The notes under the pieces are model-generated. The model was given only the letters and a program-made list of their open reading frames with translations. It was not told where the DNA came from and searched no databases. A DNA stretch of 64,000 nucleotides from the NCBI RefSeq assembly GCF_025244825.1, contig NZ_CP104263.1, positions 1,860,001 through 1,924,000 on the forward strand, written 5' to 3'. Each line of letters opens with the position of its first letter. Position 1 is the stretch's first letter. Position numbers and translations under genes: made by a program. The DNA is from Arthrobacter jinronghuae (GTDB taxonomy: Bacteria > Actinomycetota > Actinomycetes > Actinomycetales > Micrococcaceae). Shown one piece after another: positions 1 through 7,846 of this stretch.

Positions 1-1
1 G

Positions 2-448
2 GCCGTGGCCTATGCCCTGCTCAAGGCGGGCACCGGCCGGCTGACCCTGCTGGACCTGGACCCCCTGCGCGCTGCGGAACGCGCCGCAGCACTGTCCGGG
101 CTCTTCCCGGACCGGGAGATTATCTCCGGCACGCCGGCAGACCTTGCAGCCGTCCTGCCCGGAGCCGACGGCCTGGTCCATGCCACACCGGTGGGGATGC
201 ATTCCCATCCCGGCCTCGCCGTGGACCTGGACCTGCTCAGCCCCTCCCAGTGGGTGGCCGACGTCGTCTACCGTCCGGTGGAAACGGAACTGATCCGCGG
301 CGCACAGGCGCGGGGCTGCAGTGTGCTGGACGGCGGCCGGATGGCCGTGGGCCAGGCCGTGGACGCCTTTGAGCTGATTACCGGCATCCGGCCCGACGCG
401 GCGCGGATGCTCACCCACTTCCACGAACTGATTAGCCAGGGCCGCTGA
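2..448 (+). CDS. Shikimate/quinate dehydrogenase, C-terminal part (5' end outside window)
   Basis: The reading frame is open from the window edge, so only the last 149 or so residues are present. The visible part starts inside the NAD(P)-binding Rossmann region and continues with GLVHATPVGMHSHPG and WVADVVYRPVETELI, both typical of the AroE/shikimate dehydrogenase family, followed by GQAVDAFELITG near the C-terminus. The enzyme interconverts 3-dehydroshikimate and shikimate, or dehydroquinate and quinate. It lies 20 bases before a 3-dehydroshikimate dehydratase gene, so I infer a catabolic quinate/shikimate dehydrogenase (QsuD-like) rather than the biosynthetic AroE. The cofactor-determining N-terminal residues are outside the window, so NAD versus NADP preference cannot be judged. 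Confidence 0.85.
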   Translation, partial: AVAYALLKAGTGRLTLLDLDPLRAAERAAALSGLFPDREIISGTPADLAAVLPGADGLVHATPVGMHSHPGLAVDLDLLSPSQWVADVVYRPVETELIRGAQARGCSVLDGGRMAVGQAVDAFELITGIRPDAARMLTHFHELISQGR

Positions 449-468
449 GGGCCGGGGACCGGAGCACC

Positions 469-2355
469 ATGCGCACGTCAATTGCCACCGTCTGCCTGAG
501 CGGGACGCTCGAAGAGAAAATGCGTGCCTGCGCCGATGCAGGTTTCGACGGCATTGAAATCTTCGAACCGGACCTCTTAGTGTCCCCGTCCAGCCCGGAG
601 CAGATCCGCGCCCTGGCGGACACCCTGGGCCTGACCCTGGACCTGTACCAGCCGTTCCGCGACTTCGAAGGCGTCGAAGCACCCCTGCTGGAAGCCAACC
701 TGGACCGGGCCCGGGCAAAGTTCGAACTGATGAACCGCCTGGGCATCGAAACCATGCTCCTGTGCAGCAACGTGGGCACTGCCACCATCGACGACGACGC
801 CGCGGCGGCGGACCAGCTGCGCCGGCTGGGTGAACTGGCGGCCGGCTACGGGGTGAAGGTTGCCTACGAAGCACTGGCCTGGGGGCGCTACGTGAATGAC
901 TTCGAGCATGCCCAGCGCATAGTGGACCTGGCCGACCACCCGCAGATCGGCACCTGCCTGGACAGCTTCCATATCCTCTCCCGCGGCTGGGACCCGGCCG
1001 CGATCGAAAAAATCCCGGCGGAGAAGATCTTCTTCGTCCAACTCGCCGACGCGCCGGAACTGTCCCTGGACGTCCTCTCCTGGAGCCGGCACTACCGGGT
1101 CTTTCCCGGGGAGGGCGCGTTCGACCTGGTGCGGTTCATGGCCCACCTGGTCCGCAGCGGCTACAACGGGCCCGTCTCCCTGGAGATCTTCAACGACGTC
1201 TTCCGGCAGACGGCCGAGGACCGCACGGCGGTGGACGCCATGCGGTCCCTGATCTGGCTGGAGGAGCGTACGGCGTCGTACCTCAAAGAGCACGACGGCG
1301 GCACGCACTATCCGATGTCCCTCGCGACCCTGCCGAGCGTGGCCGAGCCCACCGGGTTCAACTTCGCCGAGGTCAAGGCCGGGAACCCGGACGCCGTCTC
1401 CGCACTCCTGTATCAGCTGGGCTTCAGCTTCGCCGGCGGACACCGGACCAAACCAGTGCAGCTGTGGACCTCCGGCGCGGCCCGCGTGATCATCAACGGG
1501 CAGCAGGCCGGCGGCATGGAACCGGGGATCTCGGCACTGGGCCTGGACGTGCAGGACCCGCAGGCCGCTGCCTCCCGCGCCGTGCAGCTGCGGGCACGGC
1601 CGGTAAGCCGGCGCAGCCAGGCGGACGAGCAGGTTCTCCAGGCCGTGTTTGCTCCGGACTCCACGGAGGTCTTCCTCTGCGAAGCCACCGCCGACGGCAC
1701 TGCCGCGTGGGCGGACGAGTTCGGACCCGCGGTGCAGCAGGGGCCCGGGGGAACCGCCGGGCAGCCGGCACAGCCGCTGATTTCGGCCATTGACCACATC
1801 AACCTGTCCCAGCCCTGGCAGCACTTCGACGAAGCGGTGCTCTTCTACGAGTCCACGCTTTCCCTGACCCCTATCGCCTCGCAGGAGGTCCCCAGCCCCA
1901 TGGGGCTGGTCCGCAGCCAGGTGATGCGCAGCGCCGACGGCGGGGTGCGGCTGGCGTTGAACATTGCCCCGTTGATCGTGGAATCCGGGCCCGGCGGCGG
2001 GGAATACCCCCAGCATGTGGCTTTCACCTCCACCGACCTGGTCGCCACGGCCCGTCAGGCCGCCGAAAGGGGCCTGCAGTTCCTGCCGGTTCCTGCCAAC
2101 TACTATGAGGACCTGGCAGCCCGCTTCCGGCTGAATCCGGGCTTCCTGGCGGAACTGCAGGAGCTGAACCTGCTCTATGACCGTGACGGTGACGGCGAAT
2201 TCCTGCACTTCTACACGGGCACGGTGGGTAACGTGTTCTTCGAAGTGGTGGAACGGCGCGGCGGGTATGAAGGTTACGGTGCACCCAACGCACCCGTCCG
2301 GCTGGCTTCCCAGTACCTGGCGTCCCGGGGGGAGCCGAAACGGAAGGCGGGTTAA
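469..2355 (+). CDS. qsuB: 3-dehydroshikimate dehydratase, two-domain QsuB type
   Basis: Converts 3-dehydroshikimate to protocatechuate, the link from quinate/shikimate to the beta-ketoadipate pathway. The 628-residue protein has an N-terminal sugar-phosphate isomerase-like TIM barrel (about 1-280) and a C-terminal vicinal-oxygen-chelate/HPPD-like domain (about 440-615). The barrel shows Glu134 (VAYEALAWG), Asp165 (CLDSFHIL), Gln191 (FVQLADAP) and Glu239 (VSLEIFND), which fit the metal-ligand set of this dehydratase family. The C-terminal half keeps a His-His-Glu triad (AIDHINL, PQHVAF, FFEVVER). The length agrees with corynebacterial QsuB. The ATG at 469 has a GGAG ribosome site, and the stop directly abuts the GTG of the next gene, so the three genes probably form one transcript. 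Confidence 0.9.
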   Translation: MRTSIATVCLSGTLEEKMRACADAGFDGIEIFEPDLLVSPSSPEQIRALADTLGLTLDLYQPFRDFEGVEAPLLEANLDRARAKFELMNRLGIETMLLCSNVGTATIDDDAAAADQLRRLGELAAGYGVKVAYEALAWGRYVNDFEHAQRIVDLADHPQIGTCLDSFHILSRGWDPAAIEKIPAEKIFFVQLADAPELSLDVLSWSRHYRVFPGEGAFDLVRFMAHLVRSGYNGPVSLEIFNDVFRQTAEDRTAVDAMRSLIWLEERTASYLKEHDGGTHYPMSLATLPSVAEPTGFNFAEVKAGNPDAVSALLYQLGFSFAGGHRTKPVQLWTSGAARVIINGQQAGGMEPGISALGLDVQDPQAAASRAVQLRARPVSRRSQADEQVLQAVFAPDSTEVFLCEATADGTAAWADEFGPAVQQGPGGTAGQPAQPLISAIDHINLSQPWQHFDEAVLFYESTLSLTPIASQEVPSPMGLVRSQVMRSADGGVRLALNIAPLIVESGPGGGEYPQHVAFTSTDLVATARQAAERGLQFLPVPANYYEDLAARFRLNPGFLAELQELNLLYDRDGDGEFLHFYTGTVGNVFFEVVERRGGYEGYGAPNAPVRLASQYLASRGEPKRKAG

Positions 2356-3111
2356 GTGGAGGGCGCAGACGGCTATTACGTGAAATCAGTGGAGAAGGCC
2401 TTTGCCGTGCTGGGCGCCTTCACGCTGAACGTGCCCGAACATACGGTCAGCTCCGCGGCCGCGGCCGCAGGCATCAGCCGGGCTGCGTCGCGCCGCTTCC
2501 TGCTCACCCTCCGGGACCTGGGCTACCTGGGCTTTGACGGAACCACCTTCCGCCTGGCGCCGAGGACCCTCGACATCGGGTCCTCGTTCCTGGCGCATCT
2601 CGCCCTGCCGCACACCGCGGAACCGCACCTGAAGCAGCTCTCCGCAGACCTGGGTGAGACGACGTCGCTGTGCATCCTGGACGGGACCGACGTCGTTTAT
2701 GTTTCGCGCATCACTTCCCCCCGGCTGGTGCGGGTGGCGGTCAACGTCGGGACCCGGTTCCCAGCCTGGGCCACGTCGATGGGCAGGGTGCTGCTGGCGT
2801 CCCTGCCCGAGGCGGAGCAGGAAGACTATTTCAGCACCGTGGAGCTGCTGCCTTACACCGGGCGCACCGTCCGCAGCATCCAGGAGCTGAGGGCGTCCGT
2901 ACGCGAGGCCGGCGAGCGGGGCTGGTCACGGGTGGCTGATGAACTGGAGGACGGCCTGCGGGGCGTGGCCGTTCCGGTCCGGAGCGGCGACGGCACAGTG
3001 GTCGCGGCCGCCAACGTGTCGCTGCAGCTGCACAGCGCCGAGCGCGTGGAGGAGACGGTGCTTCCGCCGCTGCGCGCCGCCGCAGACCGGATAGGCCGGG
3101 ACCTGGGCTAG
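2356..3111 (+). CDS. IclR-family transcriptional regulator (PcaR/PobR-like)
   Basis: A 251-residue regulator with an N-terminal winged helix-turn-helix (about 8-65, VSSAAAAAGISRAASRRFL) and a C-terminal IclR effector domain (about 80-250, LGETTSLCILDGTDVVYVSRI, then PAWATSMGRVLLASLPE). Members with this profile often control protocatechuate/beta-ketoadipate genes, and the position directly after qsuB supports control of quinate/shikimate or protocatechuate catabolism. The GTG start immediately follows the qsuB stop, with a GGAAGG site inside the end of qsuB. Its stop codon shares a CTAG palindrome with the stop of the convergent glutaminase gene. Confidence 0.85.
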   Translation: MEGADGYYVKSVEKAFAVLGAFTLNVPEHTVSSAAAAAGISRAASRRFLLTLRDLGYLGFDGTTFRLAPRTLDIGSSFLAHLALPHTAEPHLKQLSADLGETTSLCILDGTDVVYVSRITSPRLVRVAVNVGTRFPAWATSMGRVLLASLPEAEQEDYFSTVELLPYTGRTVRSIQELRASVREAGERGWSRVADELEDGLRGVAVPVRSGDGTVVAAANVSLQLHSAERVEETVLPPLRAAADRIGRDLG

Positions 3112-4058
3112 TCGCTGTACTCGCTGGCCTTGTAGATGCTCAGGCCCAGCGCCGCGGCAACCTGGGCCACCGCAGCCTGGGCCTTGACGCTGTTGCCCAC
3201 CTCGTCCAGCGGCGGCGCAAACCCGGCAATCGCCAGCTTGCCGGGCATGATGGCCAGGATTCCCCCGCCCACGCCGGACTTTCCCGGCAGTCCCACGCGG
3301 TAGGCCCAGTCACCGGAGGCGGTATACATCCCTTCCATGGTCATCTCGGCCAGCATGGCCGGGATGTTGGCAGCCTGCACTACCCGGTCCCCGCTCAAGG
3401 GATTGATTCCCTTGTTGGCGATGGTGGCTCCCATGGCGGCCAGGTCCCGGGCGGTGACGAGGGTGGAGCACTGCCGGGTATACACATCACAGGCTTCCAT
3501 CGGATCCGAATACATGGTGCCGCCCGAGTACAGCAGCCAGGCAATCGCCCGGTTGTGGAAGTTAGTGGACTGCTCGGAGTTATTCACCTCGTCACTCAGC
3601 GTGATTCTCCGGCCGGCAAATGCGCTCTGGACCTGCAGGATCGCCTCCCACCGATCCTCGGCGTTGTCGCCGGGAATCAGGGAAACCGTAGACATGGCCC
3701 CGGCATTGACCAAGGGCGAAACCGGTGTGTCACCGTGCAGTACAACGGAGATCACCGAGTTGAACGGTTCCCCGGTCGGATCCGCACCCACCTTTTCCTG
3801 GAAGGTTTCCAGCCCCACCTGTTCCATGGCCCACGCCATGGAGAACACCTTGGAAATGGATTCCAGGGCGAATTCGAAGCCTGTGTCACCGGCTTCGAAC
3901 AACGCTCCGTCCGCGGTCATCGCACAAACCCCGAAGAGGTCCGGGTTCACGGACGCCAGGTACGGGATGTAGCTGGCGTTCCTGCCCCCGGAGTCGTTAC
4001 GGTGGTCTGCGTACGCCGTCCGGACCGCCGATTCAATGGCGGCATCATCGAGTTTCAT
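3108..4058 (-). CDS. glsA: Glutaminase A
   Basis: Hydrolyses L-glutamine to glutamate and ammonia in the cytoplasm. The 316-residue protein is the usual length for the serine-dependent beta-lactamase-fold glutaminases. It shows the SxxK catalytic pair in FALESISKVF (Ser67, Lys70), the NAGAMSTVSLIPG segment, NSEQSTNFHNRA and the late GKSGVGGGILAIMPGK block. Its ATG overlaps the stop of the upstream antiporter gene by four bases (ATGA), so it is translationally coupled as the last gene of the gadB-gadC-glsA operon. In that setting it can supply glutamate for decarboxylation while the released ammonia itself takes up protons, as in the glutamine-dependent acid resistance of enterobacteria. Confidence 0.93.
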   Translation of the reverse strand: MKLDDAAIESAVRTAYADHRNDSGGRNASYIPYLASVNPDLFGVCAMTADGALFEAGDTGFEFALESISKVFSMAWAMEQVGLETFQEKVGADPTGEPFNSVISVVLHGDTPVSPLVNAGAMSTVSLIPGDNAEDRWEAILQVQSAFAGRRITLSDEVNNSEQSTNFHNRAIAWLLYSGGTMYSDPMEACDVYTRQCSTLVTARDLAAMGATIANKGINPLSGDRVVQAANIPAMLAEMTMEGMYTASGDWAYRVGLPGKSGVGGGILAIMPGKLAIAGFAPPLDEVGNSVKAQAAVAQVAAALGLSIYKASEYSD

Positions 4059-5683
4059 ACCGCCGAGCTCCCGCCGCGCCCGCCGCCGTCGTCGTGCGAG
4101 AACATCACCGGCGAACCGGAGGATTCCGCTTCCCGGGTCAACTGCTGGGTCGAAACACTCGACTCGGTGACCGTCCCGGGATGCGAATGCTCAATCTGCC
4201 ACGTGAACGGAACGAACTCGCTGGTCGGGTCCCGCCAGTGCGGCTTGCGGAAGGCGTAGATAAGGAACGGCAGGATTACCATCACCACCGCCCCGCCCAC
4301 CAGGATGCCCACGTACACTTCCGGGGATCCCACAGTGATTTGGTCGGGCGGGATGAAGCTGAAGGCGAAAGCCATCAGTGAACCAAGGAAACCCACGCCG
4401 CCGATAATCCACATCCCGACGTCGCCTCCGGGCACCCGGTAGGGCCGCGGACGGTTCGGCTGGCTGTAGCGCAGGTAAATCGCGGCAGCGAACATCAGCA
4501 TGTACATGATGAGGTACAGGATCACTGTCAGCTGGCTCAGGATCTGGTAGGCGGCCTGAACCGAGGGCAGCACCACGTAGGTCAGTCCCAGGCCGGTGAC
4601 CATAAAGGCCTGGAAGAACAGGATGTGGGTGCCCATTCCGTTCTTGTTGGTGTGCTGCCAGAAGCGGGGGAGGTAGCCTGCCTTCGCCACGGCGAGCATG
4701 CCCGTTGACGGACCTGCCACCCAGGTCACCACTCCGGCGAGGACACCGATCAGGAGCATAAACGCGACTATGGGTCCTGCCCAGCCAATGCCGGCCCATT
4801 CAAACATGTCGTTGTAGGAGGTCAGCAGGCTCTGGGTGAGGTTGATATCGGCCTGGGGCACCACGAACGCGATGGCCAGGGTTCCCAGCACGAAGATGAT
4901 GACCGTCCCTGCCGCCGCGGTCAGCACCGCAATCGGGTAGTCGCGGGTGGGGTTCTTGACCTCTTTGACGTGGATCGCGTTCATTTCCATGCCGGCGTAG
5001 AAAAGGAAAATCGATGCTGCGAGCACCACGTTGGAGAAGTTGCCGAAGTCGGGAATGAGTTCGCCCCAGCCCAGCTGGATCTGCGGGGTGTTGCCGGCAA
5101 AGAAATAGGAGAAGCCAAGGATGATCAAAATGGCGGCCGGAATGATGGTTCCGACGATGCCGCCCCACTGGCTCACCCGGGAGAAGGCCTTCGCGCCGCG
5201 GAAAGCAATGAACGTGGCCAGCCAGTAGACCACCAGGACCACTGCGAGGACAAAGAATTTATTTCCTGCCAGCTGCGCATCCAGGCTCTGGCTGTCCCCG
5301 GTGTAGGCGAGTGAAACCGCGCCGAACGTCAGCACGGTGGGGAACCAGATGGTGACCTCGATGAAGAGCATAAACATGGCAAGGAACGCCCACCGTGGTC
5401 CGAAGGCCTCGCCGACCCAGCGGAATACGCCGCCCGTTTCCGGCCATCCGGTGGCCAGCTCCGCAGCCACAATCGAGACCGGAATCAGGAAGACGACGGC
5501 GGCCAGGACGTAGTAGAAAATCGAGCTCAGGCCGTACTCGGCCTCGGACGGAAGTCCGCGGAGGCTGACCACGGCCACAATGTTCATCACTGCCAGGGCA
5601 CCGATGGTGATCTGGGCGTTCTGCTTCGACTTCGCCCGCTGCCGGCCCGATCCGGACGGATTTGCTGCCTTCGAATCGCTCAT
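4055..5683 (-). CDS. gadC: Glutamate:GABA antiporter (APC superfamily, GadC-like)
   Basis: A 542-residue membrane protein of the amino acid-polyamine-organocation superfamily with about 12 predicted transmembrane helices between residues 25 and 480, followed by a hydrophilic tail. It resembles GadC-type exchangers (SVAAELATGWPETGGVFRWVGEAFG in the first helices, then FLFYAGMEMNAIHVKEVKNP). Exchange of external glutamate or glutamine for internal GABA is inferred from the family and from its position between gadB and glsA. The tail after residue 480 could correspond to the cytoplasmic C-plug known to gate enterobacterial GadC by pH, but I cannot show this from sequence alone. It follows gadB by 17 bases. 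Confidence 0.88.
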   Translation of the reverse strand: MSDSKAANPSGSGRQRAKSKQNAQITIGALAVMNIVAVVSLRGLPSEAEYGLSSIFYYVLAAVVFLIPVSIVAAELATGWPETGGVFRWVGEAFGPRWAFLAMFMLFIEVTIWFPTVLTFGAVSLAYTGDSQSLDAQLAGNKFFVLAVVLVVYWLATFIAFRGAKAFSRVSQWGGIVGTIIPAAILIILGFSYFFAGNTPQIQLGWGELIPDFGNFSNVVLAASIFLFYAGMEMNAIHVKEVKNPTRDYPIAVLTAAAGTVIIFVLGTLAIAFVVPQADINLTQSLLTSYNDMFEWAGIGWAGPIVAFMLLIGVLAGVVTWVAGPSTGMLAVAKAGYLPRFWQHTNKNGMGTHILFFQAFMVTGLGLTYVVLPSVQAAYQILSQLTVILYLIMYMLMFAAAIYLRYSQPNRPRPYRVPGGDVGMWIIGGVGFLGSLMAFAFSFIPPDQITVGSPEVYVGILVGGAVVMVILPFLIYAFRKPHWRDPTSEFVPFTWQIEHSHPGTVTESSVSTQQLTREAESSGSPVMFSHDDGGGRGGSSAV

Positions 5684-5700
5684 TCAGCCCACCTCTTTGA

Positions 5701-7080
5701 TTAGTGATGGAATCCGGGGTGCTCCGCCTCGCGGGGCATGGGGGCGCTCAGGTGTTCCAGATACGTCGTTTCCCGACGGATGTCTGCCAGCAGTTTCTCG
5801 GCCAGGTCCATGCTCAGCCCGTTGCGGACCACAATCCGTTCCACCGTCAGGTTCGAGAGGTTGTCCGGCAAGGGATAGGCGGGCACGAGCCACCCCCTGG
5901 TGCGGAGCCGCTCCGCCAGGTCATACAGGTTCCACTTGTCCGTGTATCCATCCTTCAACCGCCAGGCGAACACCGGAATGTCGGAGCCGTCGTTCCACAG
6001 TTCGAAGGGGCCAAGCTCCGCGATCGCGCCCGACAGGTGCAGAGCCACGTCCTGCGATGCCTGCTGGATCCGTGCATAGCCCTCGCGGCCCAGGCGCAGG
6101 AACAAGTAAAACTGCAGGACGACCTGCGCACCGGGGCGCGAGAAGTTGAGGGCAAAGGTCGGCATATCGCCGCCCAGGTAGCTCACGTAGAAAATCAGGT
6201 CCTCCGGAAGCCACTGCCGTTCCCGCCAGACCACCCAGCCGAGGCCGGGATAGACCAGTCCGTATTTGTGGCCGGAGGTGCTGATCGAGTGGACCCTTTC
6301 CAGCCGGAAGTCCCACTCCAGATCCTGTTGGATAAACGGAGCGATCATGGCGCCGGACGCCCCGTCCACGTGGATGGGAATGTCGAGGCCGGTGGAGGAC
6401 TGGATCTCGTCGAGCTTGGCGGCGATCTGCTTCACCGGCTCATACATGCCGGTGTAGGTCACGCCCATGATGGCGACGACGCCGATGGTGTTTTCATCGA
6501 CGTAGTTCTCCAACTCGAAGCCGTCCAGGCATTTGTGCTCTTCACTGATGGGCACCAGCCGCGGCTCGACGTCGAAGTAGTTGCAGAACTTCTCCCAGCA
6601 CACCTGGACCGCTGAACTCATCACCAGGTTCGGCTTATCAGTGGGTTTTCCCTCGCTGCGGCGCCGATGCTGCCAAAGCCGTTTGAACGCCAGCCCGCCC
6701 AGCATGCAGGCTTCGGAAGAACCGACCGTCGAGGTGCCGATGGAGTTCTCCGGGGAAGGGGAATGCCACAGATCGGCGAGGATCCGCCAGCAGTTCTGCT
6801 CAATCTGGGCAGTCTGCGGGTATTCATCCTTGTCGATCATGTTCTTGTCGAACGTCTCGCTGTAGAGCCGGTTCGCGTGGTCGTCCATCCAGGTGCTGAC
6901 AAAGGTCGCCAGGTTCAGGCGTGCATTGCCGTCCAGCATGGTTTCGTCGTGGACAATCTGGTACGCCGTTTCCGGCAGCATTTCACTGTCATTCAGCCGG
7001 AACTTCGGGGCGGCGGTTTCCTCGCCCGGCCGGGCAAAAAGTGGATTGACGGAAAGTGAATCAGGATCATTCTGCGCCAT
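5701..7080 (-). CDS. gadB: Glutamate decarboxylase
   Basis: PLP-dependent decarboxylation of glutamate to GABA and CO2, consuming one cytoplasmic proton. The 459-residue length is close to bacterial GadA/B. Visible hallmarks are GTSTVGSSEACMLGGLA, the PLP-contacting Asp in IHVDGASGA (Asp239) and the Schiff-base lysine in HSISTSGHKYGLVYPG (Lys272). The protein ends in GFHH; enterobacterial GadB also carries a near-terminal histidine that closes the active site at neutral pH, so a similar switch is possible. It is the first gene of the gadB-gadC-glsA operon. A GAGAGG motif lies about 10 bases before the ATG. Confidence 0.94.
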   Translation of the reverse strand: MAQNDPDSLSVNPLFARPGEETAAPKFRLNDSEMLPETAYQIVHDETMLDGNARLNLATFVSTWMDDHANRLYSETFDKNMIDKDEYPQTAQIEQNCWRILADLWHSPSPENSIGTSTVGSSEACMLGGLAFKRLWQHRRRSEGKPTDKPNLVMSSAVQVCWEKFCNYFDVEPRLVPISEEHKCLDGFELENYVDENTIGVVAIMGVTYTGMYEPVKQIAAKLDEIQSSTGLDIPIHVDGASGAMIAPFIQQDLEWDFRLERVHSISTSGHKYGLVYPGLGWVVWRERQWLPEDLIFYVSYLGGDMPTFALNFSRPGAQVVLQFYLFLRLGREGYARIQQASQDVALHLSGAIAELGPFELWNDGSDIPVFAWRLKDGYTDKWNLYDLAERLRTRGWLVPAYPLPDNLSNLTVERIVVRNGLSMDLAEKLLADIRRETTYLEHLSAPMPREAEHPGFHH

Positions 7081-7403
7081 TTTTGTCAGCCTCTCATCGA
7101 CGGTATGCCTACTGCCATCAAGCCGTAGTGAACGGCGGTGGGGTCCTCACAGGGCTGCGCGCAGAAAAAACTCTACGCGCGCCGAAAATCCATGACTAGG
7201 GTTCGGATGCCGGGGGCCGGGACCACAAGCAAAACGGCGGCGAAACCCTGTCCCCGGCCCGGGTTTTGCCGGTTTTCCATTGAGGACCGCCGGGCAGCGG
7301 ACGTACCCTTGCGGCACCGTTCATTCCGCCCGGCGCCGCAGCGCCCCGGCAGCTCCAATTAGCTCCAGCGCCGCCGGACCGGGCAACAGAGAAGGAGATA
7401 TCC
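7081..7403 (+). other. Divergent intergenic region between gadB and hsp20
   Basis: This 323-base gap must hold the promoters of the gad operon (leftward) and of the heat-shock/MFS pair (rightward). I could not assign either promoter confidently. A TAGGGT that could serve as a rightward -10 lies near 7197, but no convincing -35 precedes it. I saw no CIRCE element and no HAIR-type HspR site. The stretch before hsp20 ends with a strong GAAGGAGAT ribosome site. No gene is visible here. Confidence 0.5.
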
Positions 7404-7814
7404 ATGGCTTCCCTTGCACGCCGCGAGCGTTTTGAACTGCCCGACCAGGTCCGCAAATTCTTCGAGGGGGACTGGGAGGTTCCGGCCTTCCCGGTCGAGG
7501 AATACCAGGACGGTTCGGCCATGGTGATCCGGGCCGAACTGCCCAACATCAATCCCGAACAGGACCTGGACGTCACGGTCAGCGACGGTGTCCTGCACAT
7601 CAAGGGGGAGCGGAAGGAGCAAACGGAGCACAAGGGACGGCACGGCTATCGTTCGGAGTTCCGTTACGGGTCCTTCACCCGGGAAATAGCCCTGCCCTCC
7701 GGAGCCAGCCAGGACAATGTCACTGCCACCTACAACGACGGTGTGCTGGAAATCCGCGTGCCGGTCCCGGAGGTTGGACCGACATCAACCAAGGTTCCCA
7801 TCTCGCGGGGCTAG
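7404..7814 (+). CDS. Small heat shock protein, Hsp20/alpha-crystallin family
   Basis: An ATP-independent holdase chaperone that binds unfolding proteins under stress. The 136-residue protein is almost only the alpha-crystallin domain (about 25-125). It shows AMVIRAELPNINPEQDLDV, VLHIKGERKEQ, the YGSFTREIALP segment and the conserved GVLEIRVPVP near the end, with a short C-terminal IxS/I-type tail (KVPISRG). The ATG has a near-ideal ribosome site (GAAGGAGAT, six bases upstream), suggesting high expression. The MFS gene follows after 32 bases in the same direction, so the two are probably cotranscribed. Confidence 0.92.
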   Translation: MASLARRERFELPDQVRKFFEGDWEVPAFPVEEYQDGSAMVIRAELPNINPEQDLDVTVSDGVLHIKGERKEQTEHKGRHGYRSEFRYGSFTREIALPSGASQDNVTATYNDGVLEIRVPVPEVGPTSTKVPISRG

Positions 7815-7846
7815 GGCCCCCGCCGAGCTGAACCCGAAGGACCGGC

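Noticed and set aside
7389-7403. GAAGGAGATATCC before hsp20 looks like the phage T7 gene 10 ribosome site used in expression vectors
   Set aside because: Only the common GAAGGAGAT core matches, flanking sequence is genomic, and a strong natural site explains it without contamination.
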